Shown here in pieces: positions 30,118 to 40,957 of a DNA stretch of 64,000 nucleotides. Location of the stretch: the NCBI GenBank assembly GCA_018820665.1, contig JAHJNW010000084.1:1-64000 (forward strand), read 5' to 3'. The position numbers were made by a program, and so were the translations under genes. The notes below the pieces were generated by a model. It was not told where the DNA came from. It searched no databases and saw only the letters and a program-made list of their open reading frames with translations. The DNA is from Alphaproteobacteria bacterium (GTDB lineage: Bacteria; Pseudomonadota; Alphaproteobacteria; Caulobacterales; Caulobacteraceae). Numbering within the stretch: position 1 is the stretch's first letter; the number at the start of each line of letters is the position of its first letter.

Positions 30118-30368
30118 GGCGGGTGTTTGCCGAGAGGACCTGCGAACCGCAAGCCGCGATAGAGCGTCTCAGGACCGTTGAATGGTGAGTCGCAGCGGAC
30201 AATCCATGCCCTCAGCGGCCCATTTCGCCCCTTCAGCGCAAATTTGTTGCCGAGCCGGCTTGTGCGACGCAGCAAGGCATGGTTACCTCGTTGCTGAACT
30301 GGAGTGTCCACGTGGCCCACCGCGCCCGCATCGCTGACCGCACCATCGCCGTTTCGGCGATCGCGGCC

Positions 30369-30464
30369 ATGCGCGCGCCGCACGCCCTGAACGCCCTCAA
30401 CATCCTTATTCTCGCTGTATCGCTGCTCCTCCTTCCCGGAGCGGTGTGGATGCACGCAACCTGA
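30369..30464 (+). CDS. ilv-leu operon leader peptide (IlvL-like); start could be further upstream (30279)
   Basis: MRAPHALNALNILILAVSLLLLPGAVWMHAT: dense Leu/Ile/Val run, stop about 30 nt before a terminator hairpin, 100 nt upstream of ilvD. Confidence 0.75.
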   Translation: MRAPHALNALNILILAVSLLLLPGAVWMHAT

Positions 30465-30494
30465 ACCCAAGCCCCTTCAGGATCGCCCGCAGCC

Positions 30495-30523
30495 ACCCGC
30501 TCCCGAAAGGAAGCGGGTTTTTT
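30495..30523 (+). terminator. Rho-independent terminator/attenuator before ilvD
   Basis: acccgctcc-cgaaa-ggaagcgggttttttg: GC-rich stem (one bulge) plus T-tract between leader ORF and ilvD. Confidence 0.85.
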
Positions 30524-30564
30524 GTTGCGCGCGGTCCGGACCTTACCCGGAACCCACGCCCGCC

Positions 30565-32307
30565 ATGATGCAAGATTTCACCCCGAACGACCGGCCGCCG
30601 AACGCGCGCAGCCGCGCCGTCACGGCCGGCCCCAGCCGGGCCGCCGCGCGCAGCTATCTGCGCGCCGCGGGCATGCAGGACGCCGACTTCGAAAAGCCGA
30701 TGATCGCCGTGGTCAACACCTGGTCGTCGGTCACCCCGTGCAACATGCACCTGGACCGGCTGGCCAGGGACGTCCGCGCCGGCATCATCGCGGCCGGCGG
30801 CTATCCAGTCGATTTCAACACCATCGTCGTCACCGACGGCATCTCCATGGGCACGGCCGGCATGAAGGCCTCGCTGATCAGCCGCGAGGTCGTCGCCGAC
30901 TCGATCGAACTGGCCGTCGAGGGCCACCAGCTGGACGGCGTGATCTGCATCGTCGGCTGCGACAAGACCATCCCGGCGGCAGCCATGGCCCTGGCGCGGA
31001 TGGATATCCCGGGTCTGGTCTATTACGGCGGCACCATCCTGCCCGGCCGCATCGGCGCGCGCGAGGTTTCGGTCCAGGACATCTTCGAGGCCATCGGCGC
31101 CCACGCCGCCGGGGCGCTGGACGACGCCGGCCTGCAGGCGGTCGAGAGCGCGGTCTGCCCGGGGGCCGGCGCCTGCGGCGGCCAGTTCACCGCCAACACC
31201 ATGGCCATGGCCCTGACGGTCATGGGCCTGTCGCCGATGGGGGCCAATGACGTGCCCGCCGTCGATCCGGCCAAGGGCGCCGAGGGCGAACGCTGCGGCC
31301 GGCTGATCGTCGAGCGCGTCTTCGCCGGCGACACGGCGCGTAAATACATCACCCGGGCCAGCCTGAAAAACGCCGCCGCCGCCGTCTCGGCCTCGGGCGG
31401 ATCGACCAACGCCGTGATGCACCTGACCGCCATCGCGGCCGAGGCCGGCGTCGAGTTCGGCATCGAGGACTGCCATCAGGCCTGCGTCGACGCCCCGGTG
31501 ATCTGCGACCTGAAGCCGGGCGGCCGCTTCCTGGCCTCGCACCTGTTCGCCGCCGGCGGCACGCGGCTGGTGACCCAGCGGATGGCGGCGGCGGGCAAGA
31601 TCGTCAACGCCCCTACCGTCAGCGGCCGCAGCCTGTTCGCCGAGGCCGCCGAGGCCGAGGAGACCCCGGGCCAGCAGGTCGTCGCCGACTTCGCCACCCC
31701 GGTCATGGCGCGCGGCAGCTACGCCGTCATCTATGGCGACATCGCGCCGGACGGGGCGGTGATCAAGCTGACCGGCCACAAGGTCGACCGGTTCGAGGGC
31801 CCCGCCTGCGTCTTCGACTGCGAGGAAGACGCCTTCCACGCGGTCCAGGACGGCTCGGTCGGCGAGGGCGACGTCATCGTCATCCGCTACGAGGGGCCGA
31901 AAGGCGGGCCCGGCATGCGCGAGATGCTGCAGGTCACCGCCGCCCTGAAAGGTCGCGGCGTCGACAATGTCGCCCTGATCACCGACGGCCGCTTCTCGGG
32001 CGCCAGCTACGGCTTCGTCGCCGGCCATGTGTCGCCCGAGGCGGCGGCGGGCGGCCCCATTGCTCTCATTCGCGACGGCGACCGGATCGCCATCGACGTC
32101 GCCAACCGCCGGATCGACGTCGACGCCGATCTGGCGAAGCGCCGGGCGGAGTTCGCGCCCCAATGCCTCCGCCCGGCGCACGGAGTCTTCGCCAAATACC
32201 GCGCCTCGGTGGCCTCCGCCGCCCAGGGAGCCGTCACCATTCCCGATCCGCCGCCGGTTCAGCGACCCGCCGAAACCGCAGCCCATTCCGCCCGAGAGGA
32301 CGCCTGA
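30565..32307 (+). CDS. ilvD: Dihydroxy-acid dehydratase
   Basis: Cys motifs VGCDKTIPAAAMALARMDIPG and GAGACGGQFTANTMAMA; GRFSGASYGFVAGHVSPEAA. Confidence 0.96.
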   Translation: MMQDFTPNDRPPNARSRAVTAGPSRAAARSYLRAAGMQDADFEKPMIAVVNTWSSVTPCNMHLDRLARDVRAGIIAAGGYPVDFNTIVVTDGISMGTAGMKASLISREVVADSIELAVEGHQLDGVICIVGCDKTIPAAAMALARMDIPGLVYYGGTILPGRIGAREVSVQDIFEAIGAHAAGALDDAGLQAVESAVCPGAGACGGQFTANTMAMALTVMGLSPMGANDVPAVDPAKGAEGERCGRLIVERVFAGDTARKYITRASLKNAAAAVSASGGSTNAVMHLTAIAAEAGVEFGIEDCHQACVDAPVICDLKPGGRFLASHLFAAGGTRLVTQRMAAAGKIVNAPTVSGRSLFAEAAEAEETPGQQVVADFATPVMARGSYAVIYGDIAPDGAVIKLTGHKVDRFEGPACVFDCEEDAFHAVQDGSVGEGDVIVIRYEGPKGGPGMREMLQVTAALKGRGVDNVALITDGRFSGASYGFVAGHVSPEAAAGGPIALIRDGDRIAIDVANRRIDVDADLAKRRAEFAPQCLRPAHGVFAKYRASVASAAQGAVTIPDPPPVQRPAETAAHSAREDA

Positions 32308-32310
32308 ACC

Positions 32311-33324
32311 ATGGCCATCACCATCTACACCAATGACGATATCCGGCCCGGCGCCATCGCCGGCCAGCGCATCGCCATCATCGGCTACGGCTCGCAGGGC
32401 CGGGCCCACGCCCAGAACCTGAAGGACTCCGGTCACGACGTGGTCGCCGGCGTCCGTCACGGCGGCAAGGGCTGGCGCAACGCCACCGCCGACGGCGTCC
32501 CGACCGCCGAGCCGGCCGAGGCCGTCCGGGACGCGGACATCATCGCCATCCTGACCCCGGACATGGTCCAGGCCGAGGTCTATCGCGACATCATCGAGCC
32601 CAACGCCAAACAGGGCGCGGCCATCCTGTTCGCCCACGGCTTCTCGATCATCTACGGCCGGATCACGCCGCGCGCGGACATGGACGTCATCCTGGTCGCG
32701 CCCAAGGGGCCGGGCGATCTGGTCCGGCGCGAGTTCCTGCGCGGCCGCGGCGTCCCCTCCCTGTTCGCCATCGAGAAGGACGCCACCGGCAAGGCCCGCG
32801 ACCGCGCTATGGGCTACGCCCGGGGCAATGGCGGCGCGACCGGCGGTCTGCTGGAAACCACCTTCCGCGAGGAGACCGAGACCGATCTGTTCGGCGAACA
32901 GGCCGTCCTGTGCGGCGGAGCCAAGGAGTTGGTCATGTCCGGCTTCAACACCCTGGTCGAGGCCGGCTACCAGCCGGAGATCGCGTACTTCGAGTGCATG
33001 CACGAGCTGAAGCTGATCGTGGATCTGTTCTACGAAGGCGGCATCACCAAGATGAACGAATTCATCTCGGAGACGGCGAAATGGGGCTCGGTCAAGTCCG
33101 GCCCCCGCGTCATCACCGACGAGACCCGCGCCCGCATGAAGACCATCCTGGACGAGATTCAGTCGGGTCAGTTCGCCAGCGAATGGATCGCCGAGAACGA
33201 GGCCGGCAAGCCGCGCTACGACGCCTGGGTCAAGTCCGACGGCGAGCAACCCATCGAGATCACCGGGGCGAAGCTGCGCGAACGCATGGCCTGGCTGCAC
33301 GCCCCCAAATCGGAAGCCGCCTGA
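32311..33324 (+). CDS. ilvC: Ketol-acid reductoisomerase
   Basis: [46 protein letters not shown]. Confidence 0.97.
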   Translation: MAITIYTNDDIRPGAIAGQRIAIIGYGSQGRAHAQNLKDSGHDVVAGVRHGGKGWRNATADGVPTAEPAEAVRDADIIAILTPDMVQAEVYRDIIEPNAKQGAAILFAHGFSIIYGRITPRADMDVILVAPKGPGDLVRREFLRGRGVPSLFAIEKDATGKARDRAMGYARGNGGATGGLLETTFREETETDLFGEQAVLCGGAKELVMSGFNTLVEAGYQPEIAYFECMHELKLIVDLFYEGGITKMNEFISETAKWGSVKSGPRVITDETRARMKTILDEIQSGQFASEWIAENEAGKPRYDAWVKSDGEQPIEITGAKLRERMAWLHAPKSEAA

Positions 33325-33327
33325 GTC

Positions 33328-35034
33328 ATGACCGCCTCCGCCGTCCGTATCCCCGAACCCGCCGCCGCCCCCAGAAGCGGCGCCCGCCTGCTCGTCTCCA
33401 CCCTGGAGCGGCTGGGGGTGGAGGTCGTGTTCGGCTATCCGGGCGGCGCGATCATGCCGGTCTATGACGCCCTGGCCGGGTCGAAGCTGCGCCACATCCT
33501 GGTCCGGCACGAACAGGCCGCCGCCTTCGCCGCCGACGCCTGGGCCCGGCGCAGCGGCAAGGTCGGCGTCTGCCTGGCCACCTCCGGGCCGGGGGCCACC
33601 AATCTGATCACCGGCATCGCCAATGCGATGATGGATTCCATCCCCATCGTCTGCATCACCGGCAATGTCGCCCAGGGCGTCATGGGCACCGACGCCTTCC
33701 AGGAGATCGACATCCTGGGCGTCACCCTGCCGATCGTGAAACACTCCATCCTGGTGCGCGATCCGGCCGACATCCCGGCGGCGGTCGAGGAGGCGTTCCA
33801 TATCGCCGCCTCCGGCCGACCCGGTCCCGTGCTGATCGACCTGCCCAAGGATGTTCAGGTCGGTCAGACCAGCGAGGACTTTGGCTTCCCGTATCCGAAC
33901 GCGGTCACGCCCATCGACCACGACGCCATCGCCGCGGCGGCCCAGGCCATCCGCGAGGCGCGGCGGCCGCTGATTTATGTCGGTGGCGGCGTGAAGATCG
34001 GCCGGGCCACGGAACAGGTCCGCGCCTTCGCCGACGCCACCGGCATCCCGTCGGTCGCGACGCTGAACGCGCTGGGGACCATCCCCACGGACGCCCCCGG
34101 CTTCCAGGGCATGCTGGGCATGCACGGCACGCGAGCGGCCAATGAGGCGGTGCAGGAGACCGATCTGCTGATCGTCTTTGGGGCCCGGTTCGACGACCGC
34201 GCCACGGGCAAGCTGGCCGAGTTCGCCCCGCACGCCCGGGTCATCCATTTCGATATCGACGCCTCGGAGATCGGCAAGCTGCGCGAGACCTGGATCGCGG
34301 TGGCGGGCGAACTGGCGCCAGGCGTCGAGGCCCTGACCGCGCATCTGGCCGGCCAGACCCTGAGCATCGATCCGTGGATGATCCACTGCGCCAGCCGGGT
34401 CCAGCGCACCGCCTTCCGCTACGCCGACGCGCCGGGCGAAGGCGTCTTCGCCCCTGCCCTGCTGCGGGCGGTGTCGGAAGCGGCGGGCGACGATTTCGTC
34501 GCCGCCTGCGACGTCGGCCAGCACCAGATGTGGGCCGCCCAGCACTGCCGCTTCTCGAAGCCGGAGGCCCACATCACCTCGGGCGGACTGGGCGCCATGG
34601 GCTTCGGCCTGCCCGCCGGCATCGGGGCCAAGCTGGCCGATCCGGAGGCGACAGTCGTGGTCGTCGCCGGCGACGGCGGCTTCATGATGAACGTCCAGGA
34701 GCTGGCCACGCTGCGCCGCTACGGCGTCGCGGTGAAGATCCTGCTGCTGGACAACAGCTCGCTGGGCCTGGTCCGGCAGTGGCAGGAGCTGTTCTTCGCC
34801 GGCAACTATTCGGAGATCGACCTGTCCGACAATCCGGACTTCGTCCGGGTCGCCGAGGCCTTCGGCGTCGAGGCCTTCCGAATTAGCCGGCGCGAGGAGG
34901 TCGAGGCCGGGATCGCCCGCCTGCTGGCCGCCGACGGCCCCTGCCTCGCGCACGTGATCATCGATCCCCGGGAGAATGTGTGGCCGCTGGTCCCGCCCGG
35001 AAAGAGCAATGCCGAAATGATGGAAGGCGCCTGA
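33328..35034 (+). CDS. ilvB: Acetolactate synthase large subunit
   Basis: VEVVFGYPGGAIMPVYDAL, RHEQAAAFAADAWAR, ThDP motif GDGGFMMNVQELATLRRYGVAVKILLLDNSSLGLVRQWQ. Confidence 0.96.
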   Translation: MTASAVRIPEPAAAPRSGARLLVSTLERLGVEVVFGYPGGAIMPVYDALAGSKLRHILVRHEQAAAFAADAWARRSGKVGVCLATSGPGATNLITGIANAMMDSIPIVCITGNVAQGVMGTDAFQEIDILGVTLPIVKHSILVRDPADIPAAVEEAFHIAASGRPGPVLIDLPKDVQVGQTSEDFGFPYPNAVTPIDHDAIAAAAQAIREARRPLIYVGGGVKIGRATEQVRAFADATGIPSVATLNALGTIPTDAPGFQGMLGMHGTRAANEAVQETDLLIVFGARFDDRATGKLAEFAPHARVIHFDIDASEIGKLRETWIAVAGELAPGVEALTAHLAGQTLSIDPWMIHCASRVQRTAFRYADAPGEGVFAPALLRAVSEAAGDDFVAACDVGQHQMWAAQHCRFSKPEAHITSGGLGAMGFGLPAGIGAKLADPEATVVVVAGDGGFMMNVQELATLRRYGVAVKILLLDNSSLGLVRQWQELFFAGNYSEIDLSDNPDFVRVAEAFGVEAFRISRREEVEAGIARLLAADGPCLAHVIIDPRENVWPLVPPGKSNAEMMEGA

Positions 35035-35035
35035 C

Positions 35036-35302
35036 ATGACCGCTGACACCCTGCACCTGCATATCGACCGCGCCGACGGCTCGCTCCAGCGCCTGATCGG
35101 CCTGGTCGAGCGCCGCGGATTCCACATCGACGGCATGACGCTGAGCGACGAGGGCCACGGCCGCCGCGTCGAACTGGCCGTGCGCGGCCGCGACGACGGC
35201 CGCTGCCCCCACACCCTGGGCCGGCAGATCGACAAGCTGTTCGGCGTCACCCGCATCACGCCGACGTCGGCCGCCGCCTTCCAGCCCGAGGTAGCGGCAT
35301 GA
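35036..35302 (+). CDS. Acetolactate synthase small subunit, short IlvM-like form (88 aa)
   Basis: Single ACT-like domain LHLHIDRADGSLQRLIGLVERRGFHIDGMTLSD...; immediately after ilvB. Confidence 0.85.
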   Translation: MTADTLHLHIDRADGSLQRLIGLVERRGFHIDGMTLSDEGHGRRVELAVRGRDDGRCPHTLGRQIDKLFGVTRITPTSAAAFQPEVAA

Positions 35303-36525
35303 CCAAGGTTCAAACCGCCGTCGCCGCCGATCCGGACAAGGTCGTCGTCTTCGACACCACCCTGCGCGACGGGGAGCAGGCGCCCGGCTTCTCCATGGGG
35401 CCGGACGACAAGGTGCGCATGGCCCATGTGCTGGCCGCGCTGAAGGTGGATGTGGTCGAGGCCGGCTTCGCCGCCGCCTCGCCCGGCGACGAGGAAGGCG
35501 TCCGGCGCGTGGTCGGCGAGGTCGAAGGCCCGGTCTTCTGTTCGCTGGCGCGCTCGAACGAGGCCGACATCGACGCGGCGTATCGCGCCCTGCGCGGGAC
35601 GGAGGAGCGGCGCTGCCACATCTTCCTGGGCACCAGCCCGATCCACCGTTCGGCCAAGCTGAAGATGTCGAAGGCCGAGGTGCTGGCCGCCGCCGGGCGG
35701 GCCGTCGCCTATGCCCGCACCCGGTTCGAGGATGTCGAATTCAGCCCCGAGGACGCCATCCGCACCGAGCCGGAGTTCCTGGCCGAAGTATGCGAGGTCG
35801 CCGCCGCGGCGGGGGCCACGACCCTGAACATCCCCGACACCGTCGGCTATTCCACCCCGGGCGAGATCGGCGACATCTTCCGCAACCTGATCGCGACCGT
35901 CCGCGCCCGCTTCCCCCAGGTCGTCTTCTCGGCCCACTGCCACGACGACCTCGGCATGGCCGTCGCCAACTCGCTGGCGGCCGTCGAGGCCGGGGCGCGT
36001 CAGGTCGAGGGCGCGATCAACGGCATCGGCGAGCGGGCCGGCAACGCCTCGATCGAGGAGATGGTCATGGCCATCCGCACCCGCTCGGACCGTTATGGCC
36101 TGCACACCGGGGTGGACGCGACCCATCTGGTCCGCGCCAGCCGACTGCTGAGCGAGATCACTCACACCCCCGTGGTCCGCAACAAGGCCATCGTCGGCCT
36201 GAACGCCTTCGCCCACGAGGCCGGCATCCACCAGCACGGCATGATGGCCGATCCCTCGACCTATGAGATCATGCGGCCGCAGGACGTGGGCTTCGAGGGC
36301 ACCTGGTTCGTGCTGGGCAAGCATTCGGGACGCCACGCCGTTGCCAAGCGCGCCGAGACCCTCGGCCAACCCGTCAGCGGCGTGCACCTGGCCGCCGCCT
36401 TCGCCGGCTTCAAGGCCCGGGCCGACGAGATCGGCGAGATCAACGACCACGAACTGCTGGCCATCATCGAGGCCGCCCGACCCGTCACCCGTCAAGAGGA
36501 GCCCGCCTATGCGGCCGCTGGCTGA
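35299..36525 (+). CDS. leuA: 2-isopropylmalate synthase, short form (408 aa)
   Basis: VFDTTLRDGEQAPGFSM, HCHDDLGMAVANSLAAVEAGARQVEGAINGIGERAGN; ends shortly after the subdomain region with no long C-terminal regulatory domain. Confidence 0.92.
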   Translation: MTKVQTAVAADPDKVVVFDTTLRDGEQAPGFSMGPDDKVRMAHVLAALKVDVVEAGFAAASPGDEEGVRRVVGEVEGPVFCSLARSNEADIDAAYRALRGTEERRCHIFLGTSPIHRSAKLKMSKAEVLAAAGRAVAYARTRFEDVEFSPEDAIRTEPEFLAEVCEVAAAAGATTLNIPDTVGYSTPGEIGDIFRNLIATVRARFPQVVFSAHCHDDLGMAVANSLAAVEAGARQVEGAINGIGERAGNASIEEMVMAIRTRSDRYGLHTGVDATHLVRASRLLSEITHTPVVRNKAIVGLNAFAHEAGIHQHGMMADPSTYEIMRPQDVGFEGTWFVLGKHSGRHAVAKRAETLGQPVSGVHLAAAFAGFKARADEIGEINDHELLAIIEAARPVTRQEEPAYAAAG

Positions 36526-37474
36526 ACACATCTGGATCAATGGCGAGCTGACGCCGTGGGCGGACGCAAAGATCCATGTGATGAGCCACGCGCTCCACTA
36601 CGGCACCTCGGTGTTCGAGGGCATCCGCGTCTATGACACCCCGGACGGGCCGCGCGGCTTCCGCCTGACCGACCATGTGCGGCGGCTGTTCGACAGCGCC
36701 CGGATGTATCATTTCCAGCTGCCGTGGACCGAGGCCGAACTGGTCGAGGCCTGCAAGGCGACGGTGCGGGCGACCGGCCTGCGCAGCGCCTATGTCCGGC
36801 CCATCGCCTTCCTCGGCCAGTGCGGCATGGGGGTGACGCCCTCTCCCGACAATATGAACATCGACGTGGCCATCGCCGCCTTCCCGTGGGGCGCCTATCT
36901 GGGCGAGGAGGCGCTCGAGAAGGGCGTCGACGCCTGCGTCGCCAGCTGGTCTCGCATCGCCCCCAACACCGTGCCCTCGGGGGCCAAGGCGGGCGGCAAC
37001 TATCTGTCCTCCTATCTGATCGGGCGGGAGGCGCGGGTCGGCGGCTTCGGCGAAGGCATCGCCCTGGGCACCGACGGCCGGCTGTCGGAAGGCGCGGGCG
37101 AGAACCTGTTCCTGGTCAAGGACGGCGAGATCATCACCCCGCCGGCCGCGGCCTCCATCCTGATGGGCATCACCCGCGACAGCGTGCTGAAACTGGCGCG
37201 CGGCCTCGGCTACGAAACCCGCGAGCAGATCCTGCCGCGCGAGGCCCTGTATGTCGCCGACGAGATCTTCATGACCGGCACGGCGGCCGAGATCACCCCG
37301 GTGCGGTCGGTCGACGGGATCGCGACGCGCTGCGCCGGACCGGGGCCGGTGACCAGGGCGGTCAACGCCGCCTTCCGCGGTCTGTTCGACGGGAGCACGC
37401 CCGACCGGTTCGGCTGGCTGGAGCCCATCGCCGCCCCCGCCGCCGCGCCCAAGCGCGAGGTCGAGCATGCCTGA
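36509..37474 (+). CDS. ilvE: Branched-chain-amino-acid aminotransferase (class IV)
   Basis: [46 protein letters not shown]. Start ATG 36509. Confidence 0.95.
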   Translation: MRPLAEHIWINGELTPWADAKIHVMSHALHYGTSVFEGIRVYDTPDGPRGFRLTDHVRRLFDSARMYHFQLPWTEAELVEACKATVRATGLRSAYVRPIAFLGQCGMGVTPSPDNMNIDVAIAAFPWGAYLGEEALEKGVDACVASWSRIAPNTVPSGAKAGGNYLSSYLIGREARVGGFGEGIALGTDGRLSEGAGENLFLVKDGEIITPPAAASILMGITRDSVLKLARGLGYETREQILPREALYVADEIFMTGTAAEITPVRSVDGIATRCAGPGPVTRAVNAAFRGLFDGSTPDRFGWLEPIAAPAAAPKREVEHA

Positions 37475-38879
37475 GACCCTGTTCGACAAGGTCTGGAACC
37501 GGCACGTGGTCACGCCGGAGACGGTGGACACGCCGGGCGTCCTCTATGTCGACCTGCATCTGGTGCATGAGGTCACCAGCCCGCAGGCCTTCAGCGAGAT
37601 CGAGGCGCGCGACCTGCCCGTGCGCCGCCCCGACCGCACCTTCGCCACCCTCGACCATTCGACCCCGACGCTGCCCGCGGGCGCTGACGGCGAGCGGCCC
37701 TATGTGACGCCCGCGGCGCGGTCGCAGGTCGAGCGGCTGGAGGCCAACTGCGCGCGGCACGGCATCCGCCTGGCCGGATGGGACAGCGATGATCGCGGCG
37801 TGGTCCATGTCATGGGACCGGAGCTGGGCCTGACCCGTCCCGGCATGACCGTCGTCTGCGGCGACAGCCATACGGCGACCCACGGCGCCTTCGGGGCCCT
37901 GGCCTTCGGCATCGGCACCTCGGAGGTCGGTCACGTGCTGGCCACCCAGTGCCTGCTGCAGCGCAAGCCGAAAGCCATGCGGGTCACCGTGACCGGAAAG
38001 CTCCAGCCCGGCGTCTCGGGCAAGGATGTGGCCCTGGCCGTGATCGCCCGCCTCGGCTTCGGTGGCGGCACCGGCCATGTCATCGAATATGCCGGCGAGG
38101 CCATCCGCTCGCTGGACATGGAAGGGCGGATGACGGTCTGCAACATGTCGATCGAGGCCGGGGCCCGGGCCGGGATGATCGCCCCCGACGCCGTCACCGT
38201 CGCCTGGCTGCAGGGCCGTCGTTACGTTCCGTCGGGCGAGGCCTTCGGACGCGCGGCCGCCGACTGGCTGACGCTGAAGAGCGACCCGGGGGCGGTGTTC
38301 GATTCCGAGATCGAGATCGACGGGGGAGCGATCCGGCCGATGGCCACCTGGGGCACCACGCCGGACGCCGGCTCGCCGGTCGGCGCCCTCGTTCCGGCGC
38401 CGCGCGACGCCTCGGACGAGAAGGCCTTGGCCTATATGGGCTTCGCCGCCGGAGAGGCGACCACCGGCCATCCGGTCGATGTCGTCTTCGTCGGCAGTTG
38501 CACCAATGGCCGCCTGCCCGACCTGCGCGCCGCCGCCGAGGTGCTGCGCGGCCGCAAGGTCAGCCCGGGCGTCCGCATGCTGGTGGTGCCGGGGTCCGAG
38601 GCCGTGCGCCGCGACGCCGAGGCCGAGGGTCTGGACCGGGTCTTCATCGAGGCCGGGGCCGAATGGCGGCTGCCGGGGTGTTCGATGTGTATCGCCATGA
38701 ACGGCGATTTCGTCGCCCCGGGCCAGCTGGCCGTCTCGACCTCGAACCGCAATTTCGAGGGCCGGCAGGGCAAGGGCGCGCGCACCATCCTCGCCAGCCC
38801 CGCCACCGCCGCCGCCAGCGCCATCGCCGGGGTGCTGACCGACCCGCGCGTCTATTTGAAGGAGGCGGTCGATGCCTGA
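37467..38879 (+). CDS. leuC: 3-isopropylmalate dehydratase large subunit
   Basis: [70 protein letters not shown]. Confidence 0.97.
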   Translation: MPETLFDKVWNRHVVTPETVDTPGVLYVDLHLVHEVTSPQAFSEIEARDLPVRRPDRTFATLDHSTPTLPAGADGERPYVTPAARSQVERLEANCARHGIRLAGWDSDDRGVVHVMGPELGLTRPGMTVVCGDSHTATHGAFGALAFGIGTSEVGHVLATQCLLQRKPKAMRVTVTGKLQPGVSGKDVALAVIARLGFGGGTGHVIEYAGEAIRSLDMEGRMTVCNMSIEAGARAGMIAPDAVTVAWLQGRRYVPSGEAFGRAAADWLTLKSDPGAVFDSEIEIDGGAIRPMATWGTTPDAGSPVGALVPAPRDASDEKALAYMGFAAGEATTGHPVDVVFVGSCTNGRLPDLRAAAEVLRGRKVSPGVRMLVVPGSEAVRRDAEAEGLDRVFIEAGAEWRLPGCSMCIAMNGDFVAPGQLAVSTSNRNFEGRQGKGARTILASPATAAASAIAGVLTDPRVYLKEAVDA

Positions 38880-39462
38880 GCCCTTGCAAGTCCTGACCTC
38901 GCAATGCGTGGTCCTCAGCCAGGCCAATATCGACACCGACCAGATCATTCCGGCGCGCTTCCTGACCACCACCACGCGCGAGGGGCTGGGCAAGGCCGCC
39001 TTCTACGATTGGCGCTATGAGACCGACGGCACGCCCAGGCCCGAGGCGGTGCTGAACCGGATCGATCCGGCCGAGCGGCGCATCCTGCTGGCGGGGCCGA
39101 ATTTCGCCTGCGGCTCGTCGCGCGAACACGCGCCCTGGGCCCTGGTCGACTACGGCTTCCGGGCGGTGATCTCGACCTCGATCGCCGACATCTTCACCTC
39201 CAACGCCCTCAAGACCGGCCTGCTGCCGATCGAGGTCGACCAAGCGACGTGGGACGACCTCGCCGCCTTCCCCGATCAGCCGGTCACCATCGATCTCGAG
39301 GCCGGAGAAATCCGCCGCGGCAACGCCGCGCCGACACCCTTCACGGTCGAGCGGTTCGCCCGCCGCTGCCTGCTGGACGGCGTCGACACCCTGGGCTGGC
39401 TGCAAGCCCGCCTGCCCGACATCGCGGCTTATGAAGCCGCTCACGAAATGGAAACCGCCTGA
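38872..39462 (+). CDS. leuD: 3-isopropylmalate dehydratase small subunit
   Basis: [30 protein letters not shown]. Confidence 0.97.
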   Translation: MPEPLQVLTSQCVVLSQANIDTDQIIPARFLTTTTREGLGKAAFYDWRYETDGTPRPEAVLNRIDPAERRILLAGPNFACGSSREHAPWALVDYGFRAVISTSIADIFTSNALKTGLLPIEVDQATWDDLAAFPDQPVTIDLEAGEIRRGNAAPTPFTVERFARRCLLDGVDTLGWLQARLPDIAAYEAAHEMETA

Positions 39463-40562
39463 TGCCCGCTCCCCGCACCTATGAGATCGTCGTCCTGCCC
39501 GGCGATGGCGTCGGCCCCGAGGTGACCCACGCGGCCCAGGCCGTGCTGACCGTGGTCGGCGATTTCTTCGGCCACAAATTTCGCTTCAGGGAGCATCTGA
39601 TCGGCGGGGCGGCGATCGATGCGACGGGCGACCCGCTGCCGCCGGAGACGGTCAGCGCCTGTCTGGCCGCGGACGCCGTGCTGCTGGGCGCGGTGGGCGG
39701 TCCCAAATGGGACGGCGGCGCGCGCCGGCCCGAGGAAGGCCTGCTGGGCCTGCGCAAGGCCATGGGCCTGTTCGCCAACCTGCGGCCGTTGCAGGTCTCG
39801 CCGGTGCTGGCCCACCGCTCGCCGCTGAAGCAGGAGATCGTCGAGGGCGTCGACCTGATCGTGTTCCGCGAGCTGACCGGCGGCATCTATTTCGGCGAGA
39901 AGACCCGCACCGCCGACCGCGCCACCGACCTGTGCGAGTACACCGTCCCCGAGATCGAACGCATCGCCCGCGCCGCCTTCAAGACCGCCCAATTGCGGCG
40001 CGGCAAGGTGACCTCGGTCGACAAGGCCAATGTGATGGAGACCAGCCGCCTGTGGCGCGAGGTGGTCACGCGCATCCACACCGAGGAATTCCCGCGCATC
40101 GAACTGGAACACGCCCTGGTCGACTCCATGGCCATGCACCTGATCCGGAAGCCGCGCGAATACGACGTCATCCTGACCGAGAACATGTTCGGCGACATCC
40201 TGTCGGACGAGATCTCGGTGCTGGGCGGCTCGATCGGCCTGCTGCCCTCGGCCTCTCTGGGCGCCGACGGCCCCGGCCTGTTCGAACCCATCCACGGCTC
40301 GGCTCCTGACATCGCAGGTCAGGACAAGGCCAATCCGGTCGGGACCATCCTGTCCGCCGCCCTGATGCTGCGACACAGCCTCGGACTGGAGGACGAGGCC
40401 GGTTCGGTCGAGGCGGCCGTGGCGGCTGTGCTGTCGGCCGGCGCCGTGACCCAGGACCTGGGCGGGACGCTGGGCACGCGCGCGGCGGCAAACGCCGTGA
40501 TCGACGGGCTGCGCGCCATCCACTGGGCCGCGGCCCACCGCATCCAGATGCACTGGGCGTAG
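39462..40562 (+). CDS. leuB: 3-isopropylmalate dehydrogenase
   Basis: [51 protein letters not shown]. Confidence 0.97.
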   Translation: MPAPRTYEIVVLPGDGVGPEVTHAAQAVLTVVGDFFGHKFRFREHLIGGAAIDATGDPLPPETVSACLAADAVLLGAVGGPKWDGGARRPEEGLLGLRKAMGLFANLRPLQVSPVLAHRSPLKQEIVEGVDLIVFRELTGGIYFGEKTRTADRATDLCEYTVPEIERIARAAFKTAQLRRGKVTSVDKANVMETSRLWREVVTRIHTEEFPRIELEHALVDSMAMHLIRKPREYDVILTENMFGDILSDEISVLGGSIGLLPSASLGADGPGLFEPIHGSAPDIAGQDKANPVGTILSAALMLRHSLGLEDEAGSVEAAVAAVLSAGAVTQDLGGTLGTRAAANAVIDGLRAIHWAAAHRIQMHWA

Positions 40563-40802
40563 CGTGAGAGGTGAAACCGTGTCGTGTGGAGCGCACATCC
40601 GGCGGATCGGGCGTGTGGCCGTGCAAAATCGCCCCCGTCAGGGAATAAAATTGCAGCGTGACTTGACGCGCGCCGTTTCAGTCCGCAGCCTGTCGTCCGA
40701 CTTCAATGTGAGCCCGGTCCCTTGAACCGTTCCGCCGCCTTCTTCCCCGTCCGTCCGACCGCCTCGCGCGGCGGTGCGGGCGTGCGCGCCAGCGGCCTCG
40801 GT

Positions 40803-40853
40803 ATGACCACCTCGATCACCACCATCACCACGCTCATGGCGGGGACAGGTTAG
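40803..40853 (+). CDS. thr operon leader peptide (ThrL-like); in-frame upstream TTG 40723 is an alternative start
   Basis: MTTSITTITTLMAGTG stop: 7 Thr and 2 Ile in 16 residues, upstream of thrA, followed by terminator hairpin. Closely resembles E. coli ThrL in composition. Confidence 0.82.
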   Translation: MTTSITTITTLMAGTG

Positions 40854-40883
40854 CGCGCACCACACTCAGGATCGCTCCAACCC

Positions 40884-40914
40884 AACCCCGCCCGGACCCC
40901 CGGGCGGGGTTTTT
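40884..40914 (+). terminator. Rho-independent terminator/attenuator before thrA
   Basis: Perfect 12-bp stem aaccccgcccgg / ccgggcggggtt with 4-nt loop, followed by T-run. Confidence 0.92.
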
Positions 40915-40957
40915 CATTTCCGCCTTCCCCCAATCAGCCTCATTCGAAAGTCCTGCC

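Noticed and set aside
30406-36540. 2044-codon open frame on the minus strand, antisense to ilvD-leuA
   Set aside because: Artefact of high-GC codon bias: low-complexity Gly/Asp/Val/Arg composition, no recognisable domain, and it lies over nine well-supported enzyme-gene motifs on the plus strand.
40638-40865. 75-codon minus-strand ORF in the leuB-thrA intergenic region
   Set aside because: Overlaps the thr leader region and has no family features; the Thr-rich leader and terminator on the plus strand explain the region better.
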